Shown: in pieces, positions 36,171-48,000 of the stretch | How positions within the stretch are numbered: position 1 is the first letter of the stretch | How the letters are laid out: each line of letters starts with the position of its first letter | DNA from: Ptychodera flava | Taxonomy: Eukaryota; Hemichordata; Enteropneusta; Ptychoderidae | NCBI RefSeq assembly: GCF_041260155.1 | Contig: NC_091934.1 | Span: 45,788,842 to 45,852,841 of the forward strand | Reading direction: 5' to 3' | DNA: 64,000 nt | Notes under the pieces: model-generated | The model's database searches: none | Told to the model about the DNA's origin: nothing | The model's input: only the letters and a program-made list of their open reading frames with translations | Program-made: the position numbers and the translations under genes

Positions 36171-39100
36171 ATGTCGAAAACCATCAAGAGAATACTATTC
36201 GGAAGAAAAAAGTACAAAAGACTTTACCAAATCGAGGATGATTTGATACCTGGAGATATCATCGAATTTAAACCAAAGAAGCGTGTTTGTTTGTACACAG
36301 AGTGCGTGGTATTTATCGGCGAGGGAAAATCGGTGTGTTTTTACAAAGGGAAACTGTACAAGGAATCCATACGCCATGCGGCAAGAGGACGCAAAGTGCG
36401 TATTCTGAACGATGTTGCCGCGGAGAAGTACAGCAGAGAGGCCCTGACTTACGGAGAGATCGTCTCCAGAGCCACGGAATATCTCAATGTCGACGAAAAG
36501 GAGACGGCCTGCTACTGGTTGAATTGCGAACATTTCGCCGTGTGGTGTCGTTTTGGTGACCGGGTCAGACTCTTGTCCCCGTCGGAAGGTAGGCCGTTAC
36601 CAATAGTAACGAGTACACCGTGCAACACGCCGGACTTATGCCGCCATCATCATGCCCCTTTGGCCACTGAAGAGGTTTATCTCATGGATGACGTCGACCT
36701 GAAAGAGGTTGATGTCGACATGAAAGAGATTGATGCTGCGCATGCAAAACTAATGGCAGTTCTAACGGATAACGGAGATGTGAATGAAGATCGTAAGTCA
36801 ACGATAATGCTTTAGGGTGATGAACAAATGAAGCAGATGACGCAAGAAATGGCTTACAAGAATAGCACAGCACTGAGAAATAATTTCTACTTGTAGACAC
36901 TTCTAATGATTCAATGTTTTCATGGTTTCTGCGACAAACTGTTTCCATGCATATAGAACACGATTGGAACTAATTTGGGAGAATATGATATTGTAGTAAT
37001 ATTGGTTTAATCAGCAAATTTAAGCTCATCAACTTAATATAGCAATTCACTTGTTTTACGAGTAATTTGTAATATTGCAACTTTCAGCTATAGGGCACCT
37101 AATACTTTTGATAAAATTGAACAATTCAAGTGTTTCATTTTTCTAAATTATTTCCAATCGTGTTCATTTAAAAAAGAAATCACATAATTGATATTAGATT
37201 CATAGATTTGCATAATTTTTGTACGTCATTAAATTATTTCGTATTGTTGTGATGGTGTGCTAATGTTTAGTTCAGATCATGGTTAATACGAAAACATTGC
37301 GGCATTTACATATAATTACCATAAGATAGAGAAATTACACGGATTGTTACAGTAGCATTATTGTATGTTGCAATGAAACAACACCATCAATAATAATATC
37401 TTATTGAATACGTCTATGCTGATTATCATATTCTCCTTATCATTAATTGGAAAGAAAAATTGACCACTGTGTCACTTTCATGGAAAGACGATGAACTTAA
37501 TAACACCTTCAATCAATTTACGAAAATTTATGTTAAATTATATAAAATTGTTTTGTTTGCCCCGGAGAATAATTACATGACTCCATAATCTGTCACTTTA
37601 GTTTTAATATTTCTAATGCAAAATGGAATGCATAGATTTTTCTTTATGAGACACGATTTAGTTTCCATTCAACAATAGTGTAAAGTTTATGAATTACGTC
37701 TGTATGGTCCCTGTACATCTGTTCAGCAGATGACGTATTACGTACTTATCAACACAACAGCTGGACATACAAGTGTTGAGACGAATTGCTCTAGGGAAAA
37801 GTTCCATAACAAACGCATATGCATCAGGCAGGGTGTGTTTGTCGCACTAACTTTATTTTCTAAAACCAAGAACTTACACTTTTTTAAATACATATTGTTG
37901 TTTGTTTGTTTGTTTGTTTTCAGATGTCGGCGTGGAGGAATCTCCTGAAGACTTTAGCTATGACCCGGAGGCTATTCGCCCTAGTTATCAGGAAGAGAAA
38001 ATATCAGACGGTAATAAATCAACGAACGTCCTGCGATGACATTCAGGCAGTTAGGGATCTCAGGGATTGACCATTGAGATCTTAGGGTGGTCAAAGTTAG
38101 ATGGAAAAATCCGAAAAAAACTTGCGGCTGTCCCTCTCTTAGAAGAAAACGTCATGTAATCGGAAGTTGAAAATGTTGCATTCCGTAAAGAAAGTACGCT
38201 GGCTCTTTCGACAGCGTAAAAATTTAATAGGTTACAAAATTTGCATTATAGCAGAGGCTAATTCTGACAACTCGCTAAATCTTGAAGTTATTATTCTATT
38301 TTAAACGTCCTGTCCTCGACCTCCCTCCTGTTTTTTTTCGCCCCTTAGTTTTTGTCAACCAAATCCAGTAAATTAATAGCCCCTATTTACAATTATCAGA
38401 AAAATATTCCGGCAGGTAATCTTGCAGACATACAGTTATAGAAACATCAACCGATCTGAGCATTGATGATAACATCGGTTTCCTACTAACAGGCCAGTAA
38501 AAAAACCCACTGACAGATTTAAATTAATTTATTTCCATCGACATCGTCATTTTGTCGCTTTTCGAGGAAACCAGAAGAACATGTTACTTTTTTTGCTATT
38601 TCCGTGAATTTTATTGTCCAATTAAAATCTGTCACCCTTCCACTTTCGTTCCAAGCCTCCAAACGAAAATATAACCATGGTATTTTCACTGGATTTTATT
38701 CGATATCGTAAATATGTCAACCAGGTCAACAACCACATAATACATGGTATTACATTGGACACCGAGCTGTGATCAATACCCTCATGATTTATATATCATA
38801 TACACCGAGGTGTATGTGTGTAATCTTTTACCGTCTATGCATGTACAAATATTGTTAGCATTTCAAAGAACGCGAAGTATAGCACTTACAATCATATAAG
38901 TATAATGACAGTTATATACATGACCACTATATGACCATCATACAGCTCTGAGCAACACAACTTAACAAACGTCCATACTGTATGTACCTTGTTTTCATTC
39001 CCTCAATTTCATCATTTAGACTGCGTCACTGGCATACTGGTCGACATAAGTAGGTTTTGATTGATTTGAGAACACACCTGAACTGTTATGAACCGACTTG

Positions 39101-42100
39101 TTGCACGTAGACCTCAGAAAATTATTAACCAACTTGTCTCCATGTCAGGGCTATAATGTCAAAAGGTGAAAGGGTCAAAGGTGAAAAGATCACATCGTTC
39201 ACCAGGTTGATGTGTATTAATTGGTTCCCAGAAATCATTCAAGCTGAATTGTTTTCAATCTACTGATAAGGTTTATGTAATTCAGTCACCTGCTTTAAAA
39301 ATTATACTCCGTCTTTTCTTCGTACAGGACTCGATGAAATTACCAAGGGAATTGAAGAGCTCCAGGTAATGCCACACATACAATTTCCCTTTAATTTTCA
39401 TCGTTGTTCATTTTCACTGGGGATGTTGTACCCTGCAATGACCCCTTAACCTCCTTTGAAGTTTTCTTCATTTACAGAACCGATGTGGACAAACTAATCA
39501 TTTCAGTCTGAAGTGGAAAGTCCAGAGTTTATCTTTGAGTGTCAAATTGTCGACAATATGTGGGCGATTGCTACCAAGTCTAGTAAACGCCCAGAAATAT
39601 CGAATAATCATCGTTTCTTGAATCAACACGATTAGAACTAATTTGGAAGAATTAGATCTTTACATTTTTCAAATTTCTCAAAAGCGTTGGGTGGCATATA
39701 GCTAAATGTTGCAATATTGTAAATTACTCATAAAAACAATTGGATTGCTCAGAGAGAAAAACAGATGAACTTACATTAGAGATTAAACCGACATCAGTTC
39801 ACTATTCAATTACTCTGAATTAGTTCCAATCGTGGTAATGATAATATCATGCCATACTTAATGATAGCATATATGTTTTTAACAAAGACAGATACACGCA
39901 AGTATGGACTTTTGCAGAAATATACGATATAAATTAGAATGTAAACTTGTATGTGTAGAACGGATAAGATGTTTGTATGTGTCTAGATAGAAAAGTACGG
40001 CCCTTCGCTGAAAAGTCATTTTTAAGGGTCGTCTGAAAAGATTTTTAAAACGTTTTAATCGAGGGTACGTCTCCTCCACCTGGATAGTATTTTTTTACAC
40101 ACGTGATATCAATGTCCCTTTTAAAAAGATTTGCATATTGTTGTTATTGTGTTGGAAACATTTCGTTCACTGTTGATGTGATGTTGATCGGCAACCAATA
40201 CGGGAGACTAGGGAAATATACGGATCTTGACTGATGTCCGTGAATCAAAAGACGGTACCCCCACAAGAGTGACTGTTATACAAACAGTAAGGGGAGCTTG
40301 TTAGGTTCAGAATCTATGTTTGCCTGTATCAAATATCAAATATCAAATATTTAATATTTAGTGATTGTCTTTCATGAATTAATTGTCCGCCCTGTCTCGA
40401 TGTCACAGGACGATAAGCCTATGTTCTGATATGTTGTGTCAATGAGTGCTGGTTTTCTGTAAGGCCCTGTCATTAACTAATTCGCTGTTATTTATGAATT
40501 CACAGGTGTCGTTCACAAAATTGAATGTGTATTTCAAAGATTACGAAGCCTTGTTGACACTTACTGCCGAGATGGACGGCGACGCTATTCAACGAACCGC
40601 TAGTATCGGTAGCAGCGCTAGCGGAGATAATGCTCTGAACTCCCTCAACAATAACGACCTTTTTGCCCAATACAATCCCTCGTCACAGAGGGCGTCCTCC
40701 TCTGATCTGAAACAAGATGCCGGTAAGTGGTGCATGACAGTTTGTCACTCGCAATACACTTTGAAAACACTTCAGTTTAATACGAACTGCAGTACTCAGG
40801 TAACATTTTATATAAATGTATCCACCCACAACAATACAACAAAATCGTTGTTGTTGAAATGTCTTTCCAACGACTGCTTTCCAATTGAAAGTTATCATCA
40901 TTATATGAAATGACGTCATGCATTATATAACGAAATTTAAAGTTCCATGTCCTTTCATCTGTTTTGTTGCAGAGACTCGAAGTCGCACTTCCAGCAATCT
41001 GAGTAACGGTAATGGCATGAAAGTTCCCAAGGAATATTTCCACGTTCGTAAATGGATCCACGACCAGAGAGAAATTTTGTCACAGCTACCAGCCTATAGG
41101 TCAAACCCTGAAGCCTATCTCAGAAACCTTAACAAAGTAAGTCTAAAGTCTTGCCGCTTAGTTGCACCTTCAAAAAGATTACAAAAACAGATCACAGAAA
41201 GTGTCGTTTCTTCTCAAGTGTCGTCTCAATCTCATGCATTTTGTAGGATTTGAACTGCGCAAAAGTCGCGTATGTAGCTTTAAGGTCGTTCGCGCCTCGA
41301 AGGCGAAAGATTTAAACTTTTGATCAAACTTTTCTTCAGAAGTCTTCGAACCGTTCTCTTTCGAAATCAGGAATGAGAGTCAGGGGGCACCGTGCAAATG
41401 TTGACACTAGAAAAACAAATTTCCCGACATTTTATACCGATATTTGAATTATAAAATGGCTGCTGTTCATAGGCGCGTGAGATGTCAGATGTTCAATGTG
41501 GAGTAACGTAAGCGTGTAGACTACATTGGCAATGCCAAGCACCTGTGGCCATCCCTTTGTTTTCTCTATACGGAAAAATAACATTCCCGACTTGCACGAA
41601 ACTATTAACTCCGTTAGGTTCAAAATGAGCCCTCACAAGTGGTAGGCGAAATAATATTGAAAAAGTTTGAGAGTGGGAATATCTGTGCCCGAGGCGCGTT
41701 TTACCTTCGACTACGCAAACTCTCATGTAGGGCGATCAAATTATCTATCACATTTTAAAATCTCATGTGATTTCACAATGAGCGAAAATCAACTTGATAT
41801 TTACGAAAAATAATTTGCATAGACGTTATTTAGAAGTTAAAGCAATTTATTTTGATGCATATCTAAATGTTCTCATCAAATGACAAAGGAGAGCCCAATC
41901 AGGCCGTCTTGAGTTCAACAATAATGTAGGTACCTTCATTCTATTTCATTTCTTTTAAAATACATTTACTTTCTTCAAAATACTAAACCAAACCTCTTCT
42001 TTCACATCTTTACAGGTGATCACCAACTCACAAAGTTTGTCAACACTCAGTCAGAAGGACCGTTCACATCGTCCGAGCCGCACGTCGTTAGCCACAGATT

Positions 42101-42189
42101 CTGTCATGAGCGAGGATCACACACCGCTGATGAGTATTGCGGATAACGACTGCAATGACCACCGCCATCGTGGGAACCCTCTCGATTGA
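36171..42189 (+). CDS. LRAT-fold protein with C-terminal extension; catalytic histidines missing
   Basis: Six coding exons (36171-36792, 37924-38010, 39328-39365, 40506-40722, 40973-41136, 42016-42189), all GT-AG with matching phases, give 433 residues. Residues 28-135 match the LRAT/HRASLS fold (permuted NlpC/P60 cysteine acyltransferases): PGDIIEF near the start and NCEHF (118-122) with the nucleophile Cys119. Active members carry one His in the HWAxYVG strand and a second about 12 residues later. Here these read Glu44 (TECVVFIG) and Cys56 (SVCF), so normal acyl transfer is unlikely. LRATD/FAM84 proteins are known divergent relatives. The C-terminal 300 residues are acidic, then Ser/Asn-rich, with a helical EYFHVRKWIHDQREIL block; I recognise no domain there. 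Start chosen for AAAATGT and homology from residue 28. Introns hold an inverted MITE pair and a family-C MITE. Confidence 0.85.
36956..37165 (+). mobile_element. MITE with ACACGATTGGAACTAATT ends, copy 1
   Basis: About 210 bp in the first intron of the LRAT-domain gene; ends GAACACGATTGGAACTAATT and TTATTTCCAATCGTGTTC. The interior (AGCAATTCACTTGTTTTAC; GTAATATTGCAAC) is present in reverse orientation at 39627-39834. Confidence 0.8.
37901..37923 (+). promoter_or_regulatory. Acceptor tract made of a TTTG repeat
   Basis: Four GTTT units run into TTTCAG, so the pyrimidine tract of the LRAT-domain gene's second coding exon is a microsatellite. Length changes there could alter splicing. Confidence 0.6.
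39627..39834 (-). mobile_element. MITE with ACACGATTGGAACTAATT ends, copy 2 (inverted)
   Basis: About 208 bp in the third intron of the LRAT-domain gene; ends CACGATTAGAACTAATTTGG and GAATTAGTTCCAATCGTG. Interior TTGCAATATTGTAAATTACT is the complement of copy 1. The two copies bracket the 87-nt and 38-nt coding exons. Confidence 0.8.
41280..41707 (+). mobile_element. Family C MITE, enlarged copy
   Basis: Opens TTAAGGTCGTTCGCGCCTCG and ends GAGGCGCGTTTTACCTT in the fifth intron of the LRAT-domain gene. At 428 bp it is about 70 bp longer than usual, with unrelated sequence after ATAAAATGGC (about 41466-41550) that may be a further insertion. Confidence 0.75.
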
Positions 42190-42711
42190 GCGAACACGGT
42201 GAAGTGGTTTCTTTCAAGACGTGTGAAATCGACAAGCCTTGTCGGCGTCGATGTCGATGTTGATTTCGTCAAAACTGAACCTAAGATTCGACACACTGGA
42301 CACAGTCAACACTGCAAATCTCATGTGAATACTTCCTTTAAGGAAGAACGTACGACTGCGGACTTTGACCTCCAAAGTTCGGAGTATATCGTCGAAATCT
42401 GTCATTGAACTAATCAGACAACGTTCGACGTTTTCGAATATCATTATTTTAAGCGATGAAGGAACACATAAAGACGAAACAAGTTGAAATGGAACTCATT
42501 ATTCACAGAATTCATTTCTCACTTGATATGAGAATTACGATTTCTGTCTTTCGAGGGCAGCTAAACAACTCGACTTTGTGTACAAAACTCACACTGCTCA
42601 GCTACGTAGCATGAAGTTTATGTTGTTTCTTGCCATGGTCGGCATTGCGCAAAAGCTAATTTTATGCCGATATTTTATTTGTTTTAAAAAAACTTATGAC
42701 GTTGACTTATC

Positions 42712-42717
42712 AATAAA
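42712..42717 (+). terminator. Candidate polyadenylation signal of the LRAT-domain gene
   Basis: AATAAA 523 nt after the stop, followed by a T-rich stretch (CTTTTTCCCTTTTCC). Confidence 0.45.
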
Positions 42718-44078
42718 CTTTTTCCCTTTTCCATGCGACATGTGAAGTGGCCTACCTAAGGACTGAATTATACGCTATGTATCATGGGTAATTCTGTGAT
42801 CAGTTGATTGATTGATTGATCGAGTTTATGACTTTGTCCTGATATGTGTATGAACACGTTACGATATACAGCCATGGGAAATGATTAAGGGCCTATATGA
42901 TAGAGGAAAAAGACCATTTTGCGATCTTTAAAAACAGCAATTTTGTTTAATCATTAAGACTGTGATAGACAGAAACGAGGAAGAACCAAAGACAAGATGT
43001 TCTGTTCAGGACAAATAAAAACATATGCGAGTTTCCAATAACCTGACCGACTCTAGAAAAAACCGCCGACCCCAGACACTTTTTTCGCATTTTCAAAACA
43101 CTTCGAGTAAATTGTGTAAATTTTACCTGATTTTATTGGCCAACAAAAAATTCCTCCGACCTATGTTTAATGCAGGCAACGCACATGTCTTTTTTGCCGT
43201 ATCACTTCAACGTCCCTCTTTTAGAATCTGACAAAAGTGTCCGACATATTCTTCCGTGCAGCAGGTGCCAAAAAATCGAGTTAATGATGTGTAGGCCACT
43301 GAAAATTATCTTCAGAGAGAATAATGATTTCAAATCGCTTCAGATCTTAACGCCGCGTACAGTTGCCATTGTACATACTTAGCTCTCTGATATGAAAGCT
43401 TTGATCTGAGTGAGTGCATGATTTTTTAAAAGTGGCTGCATAGAGTACACTGTAACTTTCTATATTTCCGAAAGACATCAATAAAATTATGAACAGTATA
43501 TTTAGTGTATTCCCTCTTGCATAATTGTTGTTGTTTCTTAGATTATTGTTAAAACAGGACAGGTGGACAGACAGGAACTCAGAGATCAAGAACTTATAGG
43601 TTGATTACAGGTAACTTGAAAATCAAACCATTCCATAACCAAGCACGTTCGCTGACAATATTGAGACTTTGATGGCGATTAATGTTCCAGTTTCAACTCA
43701 ACTTTACACGGTTCTGCCTGCACTAACCTCTGTACACACAGTCACTGATAACTTTTATGATCCAATAAATTTATTATTTGTGACAGGGGTTGTCCCGCCA
43801 TATGACATTCCGTAATAAAACCACGCCGAGTATACCGTGGTTGTCATGGTTACTAGAAAAACGACGTGACATGCCAAACGTTCTCTGTCCCATGCTCGTT
43901 ATCATTTACCGCCGTTTACATATTTTTCAAAAAATAATTTGGTTTAACTCTTGAACGTATTCTTTCTACTGTCACAACCTTCTTGACATTAAAATATACA
44001 AACTGTAGTAAACGTCACGTGAAAAGTGCTTCGCAGTTTCGTATGCTTACACTTTCCATCATTATCTGTGTAAATCAG

Positions 44079-44165
44079 GCTTCCGAGTCTCCGACCAAAA
44101 AACATTTGTGTTACATCACAGCGAAATCATCCTCATCTATCCCATCGAGCATCAGGAAGGCGTAG
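44079..44165 (+). CDS. Possible alternative last exon of the LRAT-domain gene
   Basis: After an acceptor-like TGTGTAAATCAG a phase-0 ORF of 28 residues (ASESPTKKHLCYITAK, then SSSSIPSSIRKA) ends with TAG. Phase 0 matches the donor at 41137, so it could replace the 42016-42189 exon, changing the tail. The acceptor tract is weak and no donor requirement tests it. Confidence 0.2.
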   Translation, partial: ASESPTKKHLCYITAKSSSSIPSSIRKA

Positions 44166-45077
44166 ATCTGAATCTCCAATGGTAATCTTTATGTGGCTTA
44201 CATAGTTTCATAATGGCAGACTTTGAAAGCGTTTCCCCTATTTGCACAATAATGATACTTAGGTAGAATAGTCCTTTAGTTCATTCCATGAAAACTGATT
44301 CGGAAATATCTACTGACGTGGCGAACTGAGAAATTCTTTTGGTTCGGTCTTTGATACAGAAGATTCCTCTCAAATCATCTTGTCCAATTAAACAGAATAT
44401 AAATTTCCCATCGACTCAGCAAAGTTTTAAAGTCTCAAATATCGATTCTGTTGTAAAAATATATATGAAGTAAAATAAATAGTTTGAAATCTTGATTTGA
44501 ATTATGAAAAGGACGTCAAAGAGTTTAGTAGACCCTGATGTCAACGACGTGTTATATTTACAAACGTATATTAATTAGATGAAAATTTGCCAACTTTCGT
44601 ACCTGACTGGTCCATCCAAGGTCGAACATAGAGGCAAATGACCTCGTGTATATCCTTCGGCTAAATGAAGTATCACTAATAGTGATATCGATGCCAAATC
44701 ATAACGATTACATCTTATTTTTTCACTAACCCATAGACAGAATCTTTTAATCGGGGAAATTCATGTAAAAGGCAGATCCAACGTGTGTCTGGCGATTTCA
44801 CTTCGTTGCGCTGTGTTCCTTGCATGGAGTTCCAAGGGCATTTAAACAGTCAGTTTTCGATCTCTCGGAAGTAACTCAATAAGTCTTTGACCAGGATGAG
44901 ATTGTGGAAGTTTATTGGCCTAGGAACCATCTCACATCTCCCTTACAGGGTCTGCTTAATAAGGTAATGTATCTGTCGCTGTTGTTCGTTTTCTACCCGC
45001 TGAAACGAAAGTTTTCATGATCACTGACAGAGAAGCGCTGTTGAAAAAAGTTTCTGTCGTTGAGGGCGATGTTCAAA

Positions 45078-48000
45078 ATGGCTGATGATGAAGACGAAGA
45101 AGTGTGGGACAGTTGGGAGGATGCAGTCGACAGCGGTGTAAGTCCGGATGTCCATCCGTTTGAAAGAAATCTATCACGCAACATTGTTTACATTAACCTG
45201 TCGATGAGAATACTCTCTATGATACCTAACCACGCTGAACGATTCAAAGCGTGAGCGACACTGTCACCGTTGACATGGCACTGAGTGACAATCGTTTGGA
45301 GTTACAGCTTACATCCATGGTATACGCTCCTTGATTGCTATTTTTGTAGCAATCGCGGGGTCGTATATACCGTGTACCAAGGGCCCGTGAAGTCAGCAAT
45401 GTCGAAGAGATCATTCGCTTTCAGGTTGCTTAGCTTCGTGTAATAATCCGTTAATATACTGGGTAGTAAGCTACCTGCAAAATCGTAGTTCTACGGTGAG
45501 GTGGTCTGTGAATTTTGGTTTATGCGACCTCTCCCACCAGTAGAGCTACAATGTCGAAGGCCCTGTAGAGTTCAAAATAATCGCACCGCAAATGTTGAAG
45601 CATTTTGGTGTGAAATCCCACATATTTACATATTGTGGTTGGTTGATAAAGCAATACGACCAAATGCAGTAAATATGTGGGATTTCACACCCAAATGCCG
45701 CAACATGTGAATTGCACTTATTTTGAACACTACAGGACCTTCTGCATTGTAGCTTTACTAGTGGGCGAGGTCGCAAAAACTAAAACCCACCAACCACCTC
45801 ATCACACAGCTACAAAATTGCAGCTAAGTAGTAAGTGAGACTATCATAGCTCCACATTTGGAGGTATGTTACATTGTTGAGGGAATAAATCAGTGTAGGC
45901 TCAGCCTGGTGTAAGTTTGAATGGTGATGACATCGCATACTGTTTTAAGTGCAGGAACTAGACTGTCTATGCATGGCCCTTTGATTCTACATATACATAG
46001 ACGCTATGAAATCTCAACAGCCATACACAATGGGTTTACACATTTCAGTCGACGGTTACGCACTCTTTGAATTCCCTCTATAGCTTGCTGAACCAGGTTG
46101 ATTGGTGCTCTAGTAAATACATGTATACTCCATGATTATTCTCACTTGCCGGGAAAGTGTTATCATATTATGCATAAAAAAGTCAGTATATCCAGTGTGT
46201 TCTCACCTAAATATTAGAGTAATAATTTTATTATTGTGACTGTTGTAGAATATCAAGTTACAATTGTTTTACCATCTAAATTGTAGACGCAACAAGCCAT
46301 GACCAAACGATTTTTTCCTTGCAGGCATTTGACAAGAAACTTGAAGTTGAAGAAAGTAAGAATAATGCGAAGTAAGTGTTCTGTACGAACTTTTGGAGAA
46401 TAAAGTTTGTTTGTAAGATGTAGGATTTTGAATCATGTTGCATTTGCAGTGTACAAGTTATTACCTTCTATTCATGACTGTTGCCAAAGTTTGGACTTTG
46501 ATAAAATGTACAACTAGCAGAAATCCTGTTCAATCCTTTATCTGTAAACAGCTGTACAGTACCGAATTTTATGTAATTTTAGCAGACAGCAATATCATTT
46601 ATTTACTGATGATTGGTTAACCTTTGAATGCCACATTTTCCCACCTAAATTTTGAAGCAAAATTTTTCATATCTTCTTTCATTTTTACCTGATACTGTTT
46701 TCCCCTTTCGACACAAAATGTATAGCGTGACACTGGTTTAGGATTTTGGTCAAAATTATAACAGATTATCATACATACTTTATCTAATTACAGCCGATAA
46801 TAAGCAGACTATTTTGTGCAAGGAGTCAAAAGTTGACAATGCCGAAGGGTTAACCTGCTCACCCCTATATCACTGTAGACAGGTCCACACTGACAATTCA
46901 TGACAATAGACCAAACCATTGTAGTGCAAGGGTTGAAAGCTTAATGGATTTTAAAAGCAACGTGTCAAGTGGGTTATAATTGTTTTGCTAAATTTAATAC
47001 TTTTGATGGGTCATATCAGCTGATCTTATTAAAATCAGGATTTACTCATCAAAGAACAATCCAGTAGTGAAGCAGAGAACCACAATATGGCAGAGAAATA
47101 CTAACTCCCAGAGTCACATACAATCACCCATTTCAGACATTGAAGTCTTACACAAAAATATTGCATTATGGAATATCATTTCTTCTTGTCAGAAGTAGCT
47201 CAGTTTAGACATATCTGAATGACGCTTCATTTAAAGTTATGATGTAAATAATGTTTTGTGTGTTTGAATTGCTATTTTGTCACATCTATGTAAATGGAAT
47301 GGCATCATTGAAAAAGATGGATGATCAGTCTTCTAGCAATCATTCTGATAAATTTCTTCATGAAATACTGGTTCCTTGTTTGACAGAAAGGTCAACTCGG
47401 AGACACAACCAATCATACTACAGGAAGATTCAACAAGGACGGCATATCAACCTCAGTTGAAGATTTTAAAGAGACCTAATGCATCTGATGAAGTAAATAA
47501 CAAAGCAAAGACTGCTGAAAACAAACAGGTATCTGTTTGTCTTTAACATATTATTTAATTAAGGTAATATGCATCGTGAAAGTGAGAGACTAAAACTTTT
47601 GCTCAAACTTTTCTCAATCTTTTAACCATTCTCTTTCAAATTCAAGAATGAAAATCTGGGGTTACCGTAAACATTTTGATACTAGAGAAAAAAATTACCC
47701 AAAGATTTACTGATATTTGAAATTCAAAGTGGCCACCATCACTATGTTAACTCTATGGAGAAAAATAAAATTTTTTGATTTTCAAAAAACTGAGAAATTG
47801 AAAGTTTTCCTTACTCTAGGGCTTGAAAATGAACCCCCACAGGTGGTAGATTAGACAAGAATTGTATAAAAGGTTGGTAGTCGAAGTTGCTGTCCCCGAG
47901 GTGCATTCTACCTTAAGTTTGTAATAGCACTATTGCTCTTTAGTGTGCATTCACAACAATCCTGGTTGTAATTACCCATGATTTGTTCAGAAAAAAACAA

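Larger units (their letters stand above)
42190..45077. other. LRAT-gene 3' UTR and spacer to SZRD1
   Basis: An AATAAA at 42712 fits a 3' UTR of about 540 nt. The rest is AT-rich with no clear gene, except a short terminal-exon-like ORF at 44079-44165. The SZRD1 promoter must lie at the right end. Confidence 0.5.
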
